Shown here one piece after another: positions 27,658 through 37,666 of a stretch of 64,000 nt of DNA. The DNA comes from Thermosynechococcus sp. HN-54. Lineage in GTDB: Bacteria > Cyanobacteriota > Cyanobacteriia > Thermosynechococcales > Thermosynechococcaceae. Below the pieces are notes generated by a model. It was not told the origin of the DNA. It ran no database searches and saw only the letters and a program-made list of their open reading frames with translations. The stretch's first letter is position 1; the number at the start of each line of letters is the position of its first letter. Made by a program: the position numbers and the translations under genes. The DNA is taken from positions 2,170,001 to 2,234,000 of the forward strand of contig NZ_CP098039.1 of assembly GCF_023650955.1 (NCBI RefSeq), read 5' to 3'.

Positions 27658-28206
27658 TTGAAACGACAGGTCTTCATGGCAACCGCAATGATTGGTGCAG
27701 CGCTCACGAGTCCTACCACCTTTGCCATGCCTTCCCCCATGCAGCAACTTGTGCAAACGAATGCTTGTCCTGGCTGTGATCTACGGAATGCGGATTTGCG
27801 GGGCTATAATTTGGCAGGTGCAAATTTACGCGGTGCCAATCTTGAGGGAGCCAACCTACAGGACACGAACTTGATGTTAGCCAATTTGGCAGCGGCAAAT
27901 CTGAGTGGGGCGAACTTAACGGCAGCTTATCTCGAACGCACCAACCTAGAACAAGCGAATCTCAGCGGCGCTAACCTTAGCCGTGCCATCTTACGCCATA
28001 GCCGTGCCCGCCGTGCCAATTTCAGCAATAGCAATTTAACGGGATCAGATGTCCGCTATGGGGATTTTCGCCGCGCCAATCTCAACGGTGCCACTTTTGA
28101 GCAAGCCAATATGCAGTGGGCACGTTTAAACAATGCCACGGTCAGTCAAACCAACTTTAGCGATGCTTACCGTCCTCGCATGCCCTATCGCCTCAATCTC
28201 TACTAA
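27658..28206 (+). CDS. exported pentapeptide-repeat protein
   Basis: A 182-residue protein with a signal peptide ([17 protein letters not shown], cleavage after TTFA) and about 20 pentapeptide A(N/D)LxG-type repeats from about residue 45 ([18 protein letters not shown] and so on), which fold as a right-handed quadrilateral beta-helix. A CPGC motif precedes the repeats. AGGAGG lies 8 nt before a TTG at 27658, which fits better than the upstream frame. Role unknown; such proteins occur in the thylakoid lumen and periplasm. Its stop overlaps that of msrA by 4 nt. Confidence 0.8.
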   Translation: MKRQVFMATAMIGAALTSPTTFAMPSPMQQLVQTNACPGCDLRNADLRGYNLAGANLRGANLEGANLQDTNLMLANLAAANLSGANLTAAYLERTNLEQANLSGANLSRAILRHSRARRANFSNSNLTGSDVRYGDFRRANLNGATFEQANMQWARLNNATVSQTNFSDAYRPRMPYRLNLY

Positions 28207-28862
28207 GCGCTGGGGGTAGTGCTCATCAGTTCATAGGGAACCTTTGTGCCCCCAAGGCCACAGTAGCCGTTTACATTGCGGTGGAGATACTGCTGGTGGT
28301 AGGGTTCGGCAAAGTAAAATTCAGGGGCAGGGAGAATTTCCGTGGTAATCGTGCCATAACCTGCGGCTTTGAGGGCGGCTTGGTAGCGATCGCGACTGGC
28401 CTCGGCAAGGGCTTTTTGCTCAGGGGAATAGTAGTAAATACCGGAGCGATACTGCGTCCCCACGTCATTGCCTTGGCGCATCCCTTGGGTGGGATCATGG
28501 TTTTCCCAAAAGACCTTGAGTAATTCCTCATAGGTCACCTTCTGGGGATCAAAGACGACGCGCACGACCTCGTTGTGACCTGTCATGCCGGTGCACACCT
28601 CTTGATAGGTGGGATTGGGGGTATAGCCGCCAGCATAGCCGACAGCGGTAACATAGACCCCCGGCACCTGCCAAAACTTGCGCTCAGCCCCCCAGAAGCA
28701 GCCCATGCCAAACATGGCTAATTCCATCCCTTCAGGATAGGGAGGGGTCAGGGGGCGGCCGTTGACCAAATGCGCCTCTGGAACTGGCATTGGTTCTGCC
28801 CGTCCGGGCAAAGCAGCACTGGGGCTAGGCATTGTCAGCTTTTTGAATCCAAAGAATCCCAT
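28203..28862 (-). CDS. msrA: peptide methionine sulfoxide reductase A
   Basis: A 219-residue MsrA that reduces the S-epimer of methionine sulfoxide in oxidised proteins. The catalytic Cys is in [31 protein letters not shown] and [12 protein letters not shown] are family motifs. The N-terminal 40 residues are a Pro-rich extension. A resolving-Cys region is near NGYCGLGG at the C-terminus. Confidence 0.95.
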   Translation of the reverse strand: MGFFGFKKLTMPSPSAALPGRAEPMPVPEAHLVNGRPLTPPYPEGMELAMFGMGCFWGAERKFWQVPGVYVTAVGYAGGYTPNPTYQEVCTGMTGHNEVVRVVFDPQKVTYEELLKVFWENHDPTQGMRQGNDVGTQYRSGIYYYSPEQKALAEASRDRYQAALKAAGYGTITTEILPAPEFYFAEPYHQQYLHRNVNGYCGLGGTKVPYELMSTTPSA

Positions 28863-28950
28863 GACTGATGTCCACTCAATAGTTCACTACGCTTTTATAT
28901 TCTGACGAGCTTTTGGTGACTCGTGCCAGAATTCACAGTCATCTCAAGTT

Positions 28951-29520
28951 CTAGTTTGCTGCTTGCTGACGCTCCCATTCCTGCAAAGGGCGCTGGAGGG
29001 CATTTTTAAGATCAAGGGGAACGAGGGTCACCGTCATTTTTTCGCGCGGTTCCGCTGGTGGGTCAATTTCCGCATAGAGCTTGAGGCCATCAAAGGTGGT
29101 GTCGCCTAGGAGTAAACGGTGCTGTTGACCATCTTTGAGGGTAATGTCCACTGTGGCCATGGGGGGCGCTAGGCCATAATCCGCAGCACGCTCAGCAGAG
29201 ACTTGCAGCGAGCGATCGCGCTGACCAGTGGTTAACAGGTTTAATAGGAACACGACTGTCCCCTCTTCTGCGGGGGTTTGCTTCTCCCGATCAATCACCC
29301 AGTTGCCTGTCTCGAGCTTTTTCAGGTTCAGGCTGTAGTCAGGGGCGATAATTTTCAGTGCCACAACATCCCCTTCTTGAAAGCCAAAAAGCGGTTTTTT
29401 CGTCTCTGTATCAGTGCTATTCGGAGGAGGTAGTTGTTGCTCAAAGAGGTATAGACCGCCACCCAAAATGGCCGCCGTTGCTAAAAGAACTAGCGTTTTT
29501 GTGCGGATGCCCGTTGCCAT
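28951..29520 (-). CDS. DUF4340 domain protein, membrane-anchored
   Basis: A 189-residue protein with one N-terminal transmembrane helix (about residues 8-26) and a DUF4340-type domain: DVVALKIIAPDYSLNLKKLETGNWVI, SAERAADYGLAPP, HRLLLGDTTFDG. DUF4340 proteins elsewhere accompany gliding or ABC-type export genes, but no such neighbours exist here. Function unknown. Confidence 0.75.
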   Translation of the reverse strand: MATGIRTKTLVLLATAAILGGGLYLFEQQLPPPNSTDTETKKPLFGFQEGDVVALKIIAPDYSLNLKKLETGNWVIDREKQTPAEEGTVVFLLNLLTTGQRDRSLQVSAERAADYGLAPPMATVDITLKDGQQHRLLLGDTTFDGLKLYAEIDPPAEPREKMTVTLVPLDLKNALQRPLQEWERQQAAN

Positions 29521-29557
29521 TACCTATCAATTATAGGCTCATTGATAGGAGAGACCT

Positions 29558-31528
29558 TCAAGCCCCTTCGCGCAACTTATCCAGGACTGACCGATCTTCC
29601 AGTGTTGACGTATCCCCAACGACCTCTTGACCAGCAGCAAGGGAACGCAGGAGCCGCCGCATGATTTTGCCTGACCGCGTCTTGGGCAGCGCATCCGTAA
29701 AACGAATTTCCGCCGGCCGGGCCAAGGCACCAATTTCATTGACAACGTGCTGCTTCAATTCCTGTTGGAGCGCCTCGCTAGGGGTTGCCGACCCTTCAAG
29801 GATAACAAAGGCAACAATTTCTTCTCCCTTGATCTCATCGGGTTTGCCGACAACGGCTGCCTCAGCAACGGCAGGATGGGACACCAATGCCGATTCAATT
29901 TCCATCGTGCCCAAGCGGTGACCGGAGACATTGATCACGTCGTCCACCCGTCCCATCACCCAAAAGTAGCCATCTTCGTCCTTGCGGGCACCATCACCAG
30001 CAAAGTAAACGTACTGGCCATCGCGAGGCGGAATGTGTTCCCAATAGGTGCGGCGGAAGCGATCAGGATCTCCGTACACGGTTCGCATCATCCCCGGCCA
30101 CGGGTGACGAATGACAAGATACCCGCCCTCATTGACCCCCACGGGGTTACCCTCCAGATCCACCACATCGGCAAGAATCCCCGGAAAGGGCTTTGTGGCA
30201 GAGCCAGGCTTCATGGGAATCGCTCCCGGTAGTGGTGTAATCATGTGGCCACCCGTTTCTGTCTGCCACCATGTATCGACAATCGGGCAACGCTCACCGC
30301 CAATGACCCGGTAGTACCACATCCATGCTTCTGGATTAATGGGTTCACCCACTGTTCCCAACAGGCGCAAAGAGGAGAGGTTGCGTGCTCGAGGCAAGTG
30401 TTCACCCATTTTGATAAAGGCACGAATGGCGGTGGGAGCCGTGTAGAAAATGGTGACCCCGTACTTCTCAATCACATCCCAGAAGCAACCGGGGTTGGAG
30501 GCGCGGGGTGCCCCTTCATACATGAGGGTGGTGGCACCATTGGACAGCGGCCCATAGACAATGTAGCTGTGACCCGTAATCCAGCCCACGTCCGCTGTAC
30601 ACCAATAGACATCGGTATCTTGGAGGTCAAAGACCCATTGGGTGGTGATGTGGGTGTAGAGGTTGTAACCCGCTGTAGTGTGGACAACGCCCTTGGGTTT
30701 ACCGGTGGAGCCAGAGGTGTACAGAATGAAAAGTAAATCTTCGCTGTCCATGGGTTCGGCAGGACAGTCAGCGCTGACTCCCTTTTGCAGATCGTGCCAC
30801 CAGTGATCGCGACCGGGCACCATGGTCACGGGCTGTTGAGTGCGCTGCACCACCAAGACATTTTCAACAGTGGGAACCGCTTGATGGGCTAAGGCTTTAT
30901 CCACTTGATCTTTCAGGGGAACAATGGCATCTTTACGCCAGCCACCATCAGCCGTGACAACGAGTTTGGCTTGGGCATCAATCAGGCGATCGCGCAAAGC
31001 TTCGGCACTAAAGCCACCAAAGACCACTGAGTGGGGCGCGCCAATCCGCGCACAGGCCAACATGGCAATCGCTGCTTCCGGAATCATGGGCATATAGATA
31101 CCCACGCGATCGCCCTTTTTCACCCCCAGTTGTTTCAGGACATTGGCAAATTGGCACACTTCGCGGTGCAATTGGGCATAGGTGAGGGTACGGCTATCGC
31201 CGGGTTCTCCTTCCCAGATCAAGGCCGCTTTATTCTTGCGCCAAGTTTTCAGGTGGCGATCCAAGCAGTTGTAGGTGATGTTGATTTTGCCATTGACAAA
31301 CCATTTGGCATGGGGAGGCTGCCAATCCAAGACCTGATCCCAAGATTGAAACCACTCCAACTCCTGCTGCGCCAATTCGCCCCAAAAGGCAGCGGGATCG
31401 GCTTTAGCCTTTTCGTAGAGGGCATTGTAGGCCTCAAGGGAATTGATCCGCGCCTTGGCCACAAAATCAGCGGGGGGATAAAAAAGGCGGTTTTCCTGAA
31501 GAATGGATTCAATCGTGGGATGACTCAT
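29558..31528 (-). CDS. acsA: acetyl-CoA synthetase
   Basis: A 656-residue AMP-forming acetyl-CoA synthetase that activates acetate through acetyl-AMP. Motifs are [15 protein letters not shown] (phosphate loop), [27 protein letters not shown] and [14 protein letters not shown] near the C-terminus, whose Lys is the usual acetylation switch. The ATG at 31528 ([10 protein letters not shown]) is preferred to the open frame up to 31549. Transcribed alone on the minus strand. Confidence 0.95.
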   Translation of the reverse strand: MSHPTIESILQENRLFYPPADFVAKARINSLEAYNALYEKAKADPAAFWGELAQQELEWFQSWDQVLDWQPPHAKWFVNGKINITYNCLDRHLKTWRKNKAALIWEGEPGDSRTLTYAQLHREVCQFANVLKQLGVKKGDRVGIYMPMIPEAAIAMLACARIGAPHSVVFGGFSAEALRDRLIDAQAKLVVTADGGWRKDAIVPLKDQVDKALAHQAVPTVENVLVVQRTQQPVTMVPGRDHWWHDLQKGVSADCPAEPMDSEDLLFILYTSGSTGKPKGVVHTTAGYNLYTHITTQWVFDLQDTDVYWCTADVGWITGHSYIVYGPLSNGATTLMYEGAPRASNPGCFWDVIEKYGVTIFYTAPTAIRAFIKMGEHLPRARNLSSLRLLGTVGEPINPEAWMWYYRVIGGERCPIVDTWWQTETGGHMITPLPGAIPMKPGSATKPFPGILADVVDLEGNPVGVNEGGYLVIRHPWPGMMRTVYGDPDRFRRTYWEHIPPRDGQYVYFAGDGARKDEDGYFWVMGRVDDVINVSGHRLGTMEIESALVSHPAVAEAAVVGKPDEIKGEEIVAFVILEGSATPSEALQQELKQHVVNEIGALARPAEIRFTDALPKTRSGKIMRRLLRSLAAGQEVVGDTSTLEDRSVLDKLREGA

Positions 31529-31588
31529 CCGTTTTATCCGTGGCAGCAAGATCTATCATAGGGGCGATCGCCCCCCTGCTGAAGAGTG

Positions 31589-32065
31589 TTACCGTTGAAT
31601 CCAATCCAGACCGATTCCCCGCGCCATCATCGCTGCTAAAAAGGGAATGGCACTGAGAAAGGCCAGTTCAGCGCGGATCACCCACGTCAAACGCTGCACA
31701 GTTGGCAATTCAAGGGTGGGGGCTTTCTCTTCCCGCAGCGGTTTAATCCAAAGTAAAAATGAGATCGTCGGATACAGTGACAATAGCCCCACCAAAATAA
31801 ACAAGCCCACTTTGAGGTGAAAGACGGGGTTGCCCAAGTAATACTCAGTACCTTTGCCAAAATAGAGCACCCGCAAAATGCCGGTGACCAGAACCGTAAC
31901 GGCAGCCAGCCCATAGAGGGCATCGGTAATCACCAATCGCCAAGCCTGTTTAAGGTCTAAATCCTTGCGCAGGGTCAGGTGCTCGACCACAAGAGCAGCA
32001 AAAGCTACCATGAAGCTGAGATAGTGGAGATAGGCGATCGCGGCACTGCTCCAAAGGGCGTTCAT
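31589..32065 (-). CDS. DUF2214 family membrane protein
   Basis: A 158-residue four-helix membrane protein (about residues 10-30, 48-68, 82-102, 134-152). MNALWSSAAIAYLHYLSFM at the start and LVVEHLTLRKDLDL match DUF2214, a family of unknown function with conserved His residues that could bind heme or metal. AAGGA lies about 9 nt before ATG 32065; the longer open frame to 32143 is less likely. Confidence 0.7.
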   Translation of the reverse strand: MNALWSSAAIAYLHYLSFMVAFAALVVEHLTLRKDLDLKQAWRLVITDALYGLAAVTVLVTGILRVLYFGKGTEYYLGNPVFHLKVGLFILVGLLSLYPTISFLLWIKPLREEKAPTLELPTVQRLTWVIRAELAFLSAIPFLAAMMARGIGLDWIQR

Positions 32066-32170
32066 CCGAAGTGTTCCTTGGCGAGTGATAGACTTTGCAA
32101 AAAGGGCTGTATTCATCCTAGGGGGCGGCTTCGGGATGCGCAAGCGCCAACCCCCACAGGTTTTTAGGCT

Positions 32171-32524
32171 TTAGCCACGGCGTAGATCTTTGGCCATAGA
32201 GCGAAAGAGGTCTAAGCTGGGATCACTGCGACGGCGTTCCTGTTCTTCTACGGGGGGCGTCACCACATCACTGACACTAGGTTCCGGTTTACCTTTGTTT
32301 TCTGCCTCTGGATTCACCTTTTCAATGGAGGAGACCAACTCCACTACTTCTACTTCTTCTTTGGCACCGCCGGTCGCAGGGAACGTTTTTTTTACAACCT
32401 TGGCGGTACGCATGTACTCAATGTTGCCGTAGGTCTTGGCTTCATCGGGATCGAGAAAAAAGTCTTTGCTGGGTTGCGCGTCAGCTTGCTTGCCCCGACG
32501 GAAAAGGCCATCAAAGAGTCCCAT
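32171..32524 (-). CDS. conserved-looking cyanobacterial hypothetical protein
   Basis: A 117-residue soluble acidic protein: the N-terminus MGLFDGLFRRGK looks like an amphipathic membrane-contact helix, the middle has DPDEAKTYGNIEYMRTAKVVKKTFP, and residues 60-100 are low-complexity (Glu/Pro/Val). I do not recognise a domain. The start is clear (ATG 32524). Neighbours give no functional hint. Confidence 0.65.
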   Translation of the reverse strand: MGLFDGLFRRGKQADAQPSKDFFLDPDEAKTYGNIEYMRTAKVVKKTFPATGGAKEEVEVVELVSSIEKVNPEAENKGKPEPSVSDVVTPPVEEQERRRSDPSLDLFRSMAKDLRRG

Positions 32525-32712
32525 AGCGGAATTGCTACCTTTTGTGAAGAAACCGCTGATCAGTTTACAATAAAATCCCTAGGGGGAGCTATCTCAAATT
32601 CCGCAAATGAGTGGCGATCGCCAACCCTAGTGGCAATTTTTGTCCCCTAGGTTTTCCAAGACTTGAATCCTCATGGTACGTTAACGGTGGAAATGCCACA
32701 GGATGCAGGATC

Positions 32713-34065
32713 ATGCACGCCAAAACCAAAGGGGAATCGCTTGTCCGCTTACTGGATGTGGGTAAGGCCTACCGTCAGCCCAACGGTCAGGTCATTAGCA
32801 TTATGGAAAATATTAACCTTGAGTTGCGCACCGGCGAAATTGTTGCGCTTCTAGGGCCATCGGGATCCGGTAAGTCAACCCTGATGCGCATTATTACGGG
32901 TTTGGTTGCGCCTACGTCTGGGCAGGTCTTGTACCGCGAGCAACCAATGCAGGGCTTGAATCCGGGAGCCGCCATTGTCTTTCAAAGTTCGGCGCTCTAT
33001 CCGTGGCTAACGGTTTTGGAAAATGTGGAATTGGGGCTAAAGGCTTTGGGAGAAGGCCCGCGATCGCGCCGCCGCAAGGCACTGCGGATGATTGACATCA
33101 TTGGCTTGGACGGTTTTGAAAATGCCTATCCCAAGGAACTGTCGGGGGGAATGCGGCAGCGAGTGGGATTTGCCCGTGCCTTGGCGGTGGAACCGGAACT
33201 CCTGTGTATGGATGAGCCATTTTCCGCTTTGGATGTGTTGACAGCAGAGAACCTGCGCTTTGAACTTCTCGATCTGTGGCTCGAGCACAAAATTCCCACC
33301 CAGAGCATTTTGATTGTCACCCACCACATTGAAGAGGCGGTCATTCTCGCTGATCGCATTATTGTTTTGGGGAGCAACCCCGGCCGGGTGCGGGCTGATT
33401 TTCCAGTGACGTTACCCCACTATCGCGATCGCAAGAATCCCGAGTTTCAAGCTACCGTGGATCGCATCTATAAAATCCTCACCAATCCCCATGTGGATGA
33501 ATTGGAGCAATTGGAACCTAAGCCAGCTACCCTGCCCACGAGTCAAGAACCGCGTTATCCGCTGCTACCCCATGTGCGCATTGGCTCGATCGCCGGTCTA
33601 TTGGAACTCCTAGAACACCGCAAAGAAGACCTCTACCGCATTGCCCAAGAGCTGCAACTGGAGTTAGATGATATTCTGCCCATTGTGGAAGCTGCCCAGA
33701 TGATGGAACTGGTGGAACTCAAGGAGGGAGATATCAGCGTGACCCCCATTGGCAACGCCTTTATTCAGGGGGACATTGACCAGCGCAAGCTGATTATTCG
33801 CCAACAACTCCTCAAGCATATCCGCCTTGTGCAGCAAATCCACACTTTCCTGATGGCCAAGCAAAACCACCGCATTCCCGAAAGTTTGGTGCTGGATATT
33901 TTAGAGCGGCACTTTACGCCGCAGGAGGCCGATCGCCAGCTCAATACAGCCATTGATTGGGGACGCTATGCCGAACTCTTTAGCTATGACGAACCAGCCA
34001 AGGAAATTTTCCTTGAAGTTAATGAACCGGAAGAGCCACTGCCCCTTGAGACAACTGCCGTTTGA
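32713..34065 (+). CDS. nitrate/sulfonate-type ABC ATPase with C-terminal AAA-associated domain
   Basis: A 450-residue protein. Residues 1-260 are an ABC ATPase of the NrtD/SsuB/TauB group: Walker A GPSGSGKST, Q-loop VFQSSAL, signature LSGGMRQR, Walker B LLCMDEPFSALD, H-loop VTHHIEEAV. Residues about 300-440 form a helical domain resembling the AAA-associated C-terminal domain, often fused to such ATPases (LEHRKEDLYRIAQELQLELDDILPI). No permease or binding protein is adjacent. ATG 32713 is chosen; the frame is open from 32611. Substrate unknown. Confidence 0.8.
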   Translation: MHAKTKGESLVRLLDVGKAYRQPNGQVISIMENINLELRTGEIVALLGPSGSGKSTLMRIITGLVAPTSGQVLYREQPMQGLNPGAAIVFQSSALYPWLTVLENVELGLKALGEGPRSRRRKALRMIDIIGLDGFENAYPKELSGGMRQRVGFARALAVEPELLCMDEPFSALDVLTAENLRFELLDLWLEHKIPTQSILIVTHHIEEAVILADRIIVLGSNPGRVRADFPVTLPHYRDRKNPEFQATVDRIYKILTNPHVDELEQLEPKPATLPTSQEPRYPLLPHVRIGSIAGLLELLEHRKEDLYRIAQELQLELDDILPIVEAAQMMELVELKEGDISVTPIGNAFIQGDIDQRKLIIRQQLLKHIRLVQQIHTFLMAKQNHRIPESLVLDILERHFTPQEADRQLNTAIDWGRYAELFSYDEPAKEIFLEVNEPEEPLPLETTAV

Positions 34066-34072
34066 GGATCTC

Positions 34073-34417
34073 CTACTGAGCTTGCTCTTGACTAAATTCC
34101 TCTAGGGCTTCCATCACGTGGGTGGCATACATCAAGGCAGGGCCGCCATCCATGGCCACAGTTACCATGAGGGTTTCCATGATTTCCTCAGGGGTTGCGC
34201 CCGCATGCAAAGCGGCACGGGTATGGAAGGCAATGCACCCGTTACAGTGCTTGGCGACCCCAATGGCTAGGGCAATCAACTCTTTGGTTTTGGTATCAAG
34301 GGCACCGGGGGTTGACGAGGCTCGACTTAAGCTATAAAAGGCCTTCATGGCATCGGGCATCGCTGCCGTTAGCTTTGCCGTGTAGGATTTGATGTGGTTA
34401 ATTTGCTCGGTGTACAT
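34073..34417 (-). CDS. carboxymuconolactone decarboxylase / AhpD-like protein
   Basis: A 114-residue all-helical protein with the AhpD-type redox motif CNGCIAFHTRAALHAGATPEEIMETL. AhpD-like proteins use the CxxC pair and a nearby His in thiol-based peroxide reduction. The start ATG at 34417 (MYTEQINHIKSY) is preferred to a TTG at 34429. It ends 8 nt from the convergent ABC ATPase gene. Confidence 0.85.
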   Translation of the reverse strand: MYTEQINHIKSYTAKLTAAMPDAMKAFYSLSRASSTPGALDTKTKELIALAIGVAKHCNGCIAFHTRAALHAGATPEEIMETLMVTVAMDGGPALMYATHVMEALEEFSQEQAQ

Positions 34418-34568
34418 CGCTGTTCTCAAACACTTCGTGTTACGCCTATGATCGCCGCTGAACGAGGCTACCCGCCTGAAACTTCAACGTTTTTTCTCCT
34501 TTCTGTTTCCTGTGACGGCAAGAACCAGTTAGGGAATAAAATAACTAGGGCAATTTCAATGTGTGCCT

Positions 34569-35762
34569 ATGCGGTTCTATTGGCTAAGTGCGGCAGGTCA
34601 TCTGAGTATGATGTGCTTGGCAGTGGGGTGTCAAGCGGCAACGGTGCCGTCAGCGCCATCAGCACCAGTAGAAGTAGCTGCAACGGTTACACCCTCCCCT
34701 GTGGCTGTATCCCCCCTGTACACCACGCTCGATGAGTTTGGCCAGCCTCAGTTTCAAGTGGATGGGCGGAAACTGTTTCGCGATCGCCCCCTGCCCTCGC
34801 ACCGCATTAGCACCGCCCCCATGAAGCTGCTGCAAGTGTTGCGGAGCACTCGCCAGTATTTTCAAGACTTTAGTGACACAGACCCCATTACCCAACGGGA
34901 GGGCATTCTGGCGATTAAGGGGGTGACGCTGCCCCAAGTTCTCGATACCCTAGACTTTATGATTGCGACGCTCACAGAGGATATTAGCCGCAAGCGTCCG
35001 ATTCGTTTGCAAGACCCCGCGTTTATTAATCGGTACTTTCGCGTCATCCAATGGCTGCCCCACAACCCCCGCAATCCAAAGCAAACTGAGGAATTGCGCC
35101 TGACCAAGTACGCCGTATTTACCCATCGCGGATCACGCACCCGCACGGAGACGTACACTACGGCGCTTTATGCGCTGCCACCTCGTGTTCCCGATCAACC
35201 AGAGGAGTTATTCTATAAGCAACTGACAAAACAACAAGTCCTCGGAGGCATTTTTGAACCGGGTGGCTCCCTCTATGGCCGGGTGAAGCCTTTGGCCTAC
35301 TTGACAAGGCAAGGGCTTGAGGATGCCCTGATGCAGGGGACGATTCTGGTGCAATTTACCGATGGCACTGAAGCCTTTTTCAATGTGGATCGCAATAATG
35401 GGATTCCCTTCCTCAAGGGGGTTGATCCCTACGAGCAGCAGCGCTACTGGTATTTTCGTCAAGTCTCTTCTCTCAAGGGGTATGGCAGCACCATTGAAAA
35501 TAAAATCAATACCCAACCTGAAGTGACCTTTGCGGGGGATATCTGGAACATTGGTCTGGGGCGAGTCATCGTGGTTGAAGATACCCAAGGCGGGCAACCT
35601 CAACTGCGCCTCGGCGTGATTGCCGATACCGGGGGCGCCTTTATGCCCAATCTCTATCAGTTGGACTTTCTGGCGGGAATTTTTCCGAACCGTGCTACCT
35701 ACCAAGCCGCTGCCCGTCGCATACCGAATTACGTCCGTGCCTATATCTTGATTAAGAAATAA
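34569..35762 (+). CDS. MltA/3D-domain-like lipoprotein, possible lytic transglycosylase
   Basis: About 397 residues with a lipoprotein signal (LAVGC lipobox near residue 22). The middle has FTDGTEAFFNVDRNNGIPF, and the C-terminal part has the 3D-type signature LGVIADTGGAFMPNLYQLDFLAG with its conserved Asp residues, as in MltA murein transglycosylases (which cut glycan strands to anhydromuropeptides). Similarity is by motif pattern only and overall divergence is high. ATG 34569 is preferred to GTG 34563. Confidence 0.6.
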   Translation: MRFYWLSAAGHLSMMCLAVGCQAATVPSAPSAPVEVAATVTPSPVAVSPLYTTLDEFGQPQFQVDGRKLFRDRPLPSHRISTAPMKLLQVLRSTRQYFQDFSDTDPITQREGILAIKGVTLPQVLDTLDFMIATLTEDISRKRPIRLQDPAFINRYFRVIQWLPHNPRNPKQTEELRLTKYAVFTHRGSRTRTETYTTALYALPPRVPDQPEELFYKQLTKQQVLGGIFEPGGSLYGRVKPLAYLTRQGLEDALMQGTILVQFTDGTEAFFNVDRNNGIPFLKGVDPYEQQRYWYFRQVSSLKGYGSTIENKINTQPEVTFAGDIWNIGLGRVIVVEDTQGGQPQLRLGVIADTGGAFMPNLYQLDFLAGIFPNRATYQAAARRIPNYVRAYILIKK

Positions 35763-35764
35763 GC

Positions 35765-36529
35765 CTAGCGCTGGCCAAGAAATTTATGGGTTTGGGGAAT
35801 GACGCGCACCTGGGTCAGCTGTGTCTTCAACTGCGCTTGCCATTTGAGGACTTGGTCGGCAGTGGGTGGGGAGGTGTAGCGGCCAGTGCCCACAGGGGTG
35901 ACAGGTTGCAGAAAGACAGGAATGTGGGGATTAACGCTGGCTACTAGGGTACCTAGGCGCTCTAAATCAGCAGGATCAGTGGTTTGGGCAATAATTACCT
36001 TGCAAAACACCTCAACAGGGGCGCGATCGCACAGGCGCAAAAAGGCGTCATGGGCTGACCAATGGCATTCACCGCTGACACTGGGGAGCTTGATGTCCAT
36101 GCCGACACTATCGAGATAGGGAAGAATCAATTGGAGCGCCTCTGGATGATGTCCGCCAGTTTCGAGGTAGAGGGGCAGCGAGGTATTGGCTTTAAGCAGG
36201 GGCAACCATTGTGCCAAGGTGGCGGCATGGAGGAGGGGTTCACCCCCAGTCAAGCTAATGCTGTCATGGATCGGGGGGGTGTTGAGCTGCTCCACTGCTT
36301 TGAGGATCTGAGCGGCACTGACTGGATTGGGAATCCTTTGAAAGGAGCGATCGCCTGCTCGGGTCTCAATCAGGGCATGGGCGGGAACAAACCATGTGTG
36401 GGCACTGTCACAATAAGTACAGCGCAAATCACAACCCGCCAAGCGGATGAAAATCTGCCGACACCCTACGTTGGCGCCTTCTCCTTGAATGGCTGAGAAG
36501 ATCTCCACTAAGGGAAGCGTGATCTGCAC
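35765..36529 (-). CDS. queE: 7-carboxy-7-deazaguanine synthase QueE
   Basis: A radical SAM enzyme of queuosine/7-deazaguanine synthesis that converts carboxytetrahydropterin to 7-carboxy-7-deazaguanine. The iron-sulfur motif is C-x3-C-x2-C (GCDLRCTYCDSAHTW); the N-terminal substrate region is EIFSAIQGEGANVGCRQ; SLTGGEPLLH follows. The frame is open to 36658, overlapping the divergent gene. A GTG at 36529 gives a family-like N-terminus (VQITLPLVEIF), so I use it, but the exact start is uncertain. Other que genes are not nearby. Confidence 0.9.
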   Translation of the reverse strand: MQITLPLVEIFSAIQGEGANVGCRQIFIRLAGCDLRCTYCDSAHTWFVPAHALIETRAGDRSFQRIPNPVSAAQILKAVEQLNTPPIHDSISLTGGEPLLHAATLAQWLPLLKANTSLPLYLETGGHHPEALQLILPYLDSVGMDIKLPSVSGECHWSAHDAFLRLCDRAPVEVFCKVIIAQTTDPADLERLGTLVASVNPHIPVFLQPVTPVGTGRYTSPPTADQVLKWQAQLKTQLTQVRVIPQTHKFLGQR

Positions 36530-36646
36530 AAAGGAGAAATGATCGTCTTTTACAGAAATCACAGGGGATGTGCAAGCCTGATCACAATCGGGCCTTCTTT
36601 CCGATAGTACCTTAAAGATAGTTAGCGTGTTCAGTAGGTAAGTGCT

Positions 36647-37567
36647 ATGTCTGCCCACCGTTTTGGCCTTTCGTGGCTGCTTGTCGGTACCTTGGCCATA
36701 GGGATGAGTGCCCTGCCAGTGATTTTGCCATCGTTACCTGCTGTTGGCCAAAATTCCCCTAGCGAAGCCAGTGAGTTCGATCGCTACATGCAGCGGGGGT
36801 ATCAACTCACCGCCAAACGCGACTATCAATCCGCCTTGGTGAATTTCCGCCGTGCCCTCAGTCTGCGCCCCGGTAACCGCTATGCCCTCACGGCGATTAG
36901 TAATGTAGAGGCCTATATTGCTCGCGATCGCTATGCTGCTCAAAGGAACCGTCTCACATTTGTGCCTACGAATCGTGGGATGCCAGGGCAACGGATTGCA
37001 GGTGCCACCCGCTTTGGGGAATGTACGCAAGGTTCGCTAACTAAAATTGTCGCCCTTGTGCCCGATAATAACTTGGGTATGACGGCTGCGGCGAATCCCA
37101 GTCTCTTTTTCTTTGTCCCCCAAAGCACGGCCAAATCGGCGGAACTGATGCTGCTCTCAGAAGCTGGCGAGCTGCTCCTCACCCAACAAGTGCCCCTGAA
37201 TGGTAAAGCCGGCATTTTACCCGTAACGGTGAATGCCAGTAAGGCGAAGCTACAACCGGGACAAAAATACCAGTGGATCTTTTCCCTTACCTGTAAGCCC
37301 AATGAACCCGATGCCAATCCCTTTGTGACGGGGTGGATTGAGCGCACGGAGCTAGATAGCAACCTTGCCCAAGTGATCACCACAATGCCGCCGGCTGAGC
37401 GACTGCCCCTTTTGGCCACCAATCAACTCTGGAATGATACGCTGGCAACGCTGGTGGAATTGCAGCAACGCAACCCAAACGACCCCACGATCAAACAGCA
37501 GTGGCAGGATGTGCTCAAGAGTGCAGGGATTGATCCGCAAATTGTCAATATGCCGCTGTTGCAGTAG
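36647..37567 (+). CDS. exported DUF928 protein with TPR-like region
   Basis: A 306-residue protein with a signal peptide (about residues 1-34, cleavage near AVGQ), then one to two TPR-type helix pairs (MQRGYQLTAKRDYQSALVNF) and a DUF928 domain (GECTQGSLTKIVALVPDNN, LQPGQKYQWIFSLTC). The C-terminal helical part (MPPAERLPLLATNQLWNDTL) matches the tail of the DUF928 protein at 1108-1851, so the two are paralogues. Function unknown; the domain recurs in cyanobacterial envelopes. Confidence 0.75.
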   Translation: MSAHRFGLSWLLVGTLAIGMSALPVILPSLPAVGQNSPSEASEFDRYMQRGYQLTAKRDYQSALVNFRRALSLRPGNRYALTAISNVEAYIARDRYAAQRNRLTFVPTNRGMPGQRIAGATRFGECTQGSLTKIVALVPDNNLGMTAAANPSLFFFVPQSTAKSAELMLLSEAGELLLTQQVPLNGKAGILPVTVNASKAKLQPGQKYQWIFSLTCKPNEPDANPFVTGWIERTELDSNLAQVITTMPPAERLPLLATNQLWNDTLATLVELQQRNPNDPTIKQQWQDVLKSAGIDPQIVNMPLLQ

Positions 37568-37666
37568 ATTCCCCTGTGCCGGTATATCGGGCGGTTGGCT
37601 GACGACAAACCCTGCATAAAGTTGCACTAGGATAGAAAGTAGCCTGCATTCACAGGAGCGTGCGCC

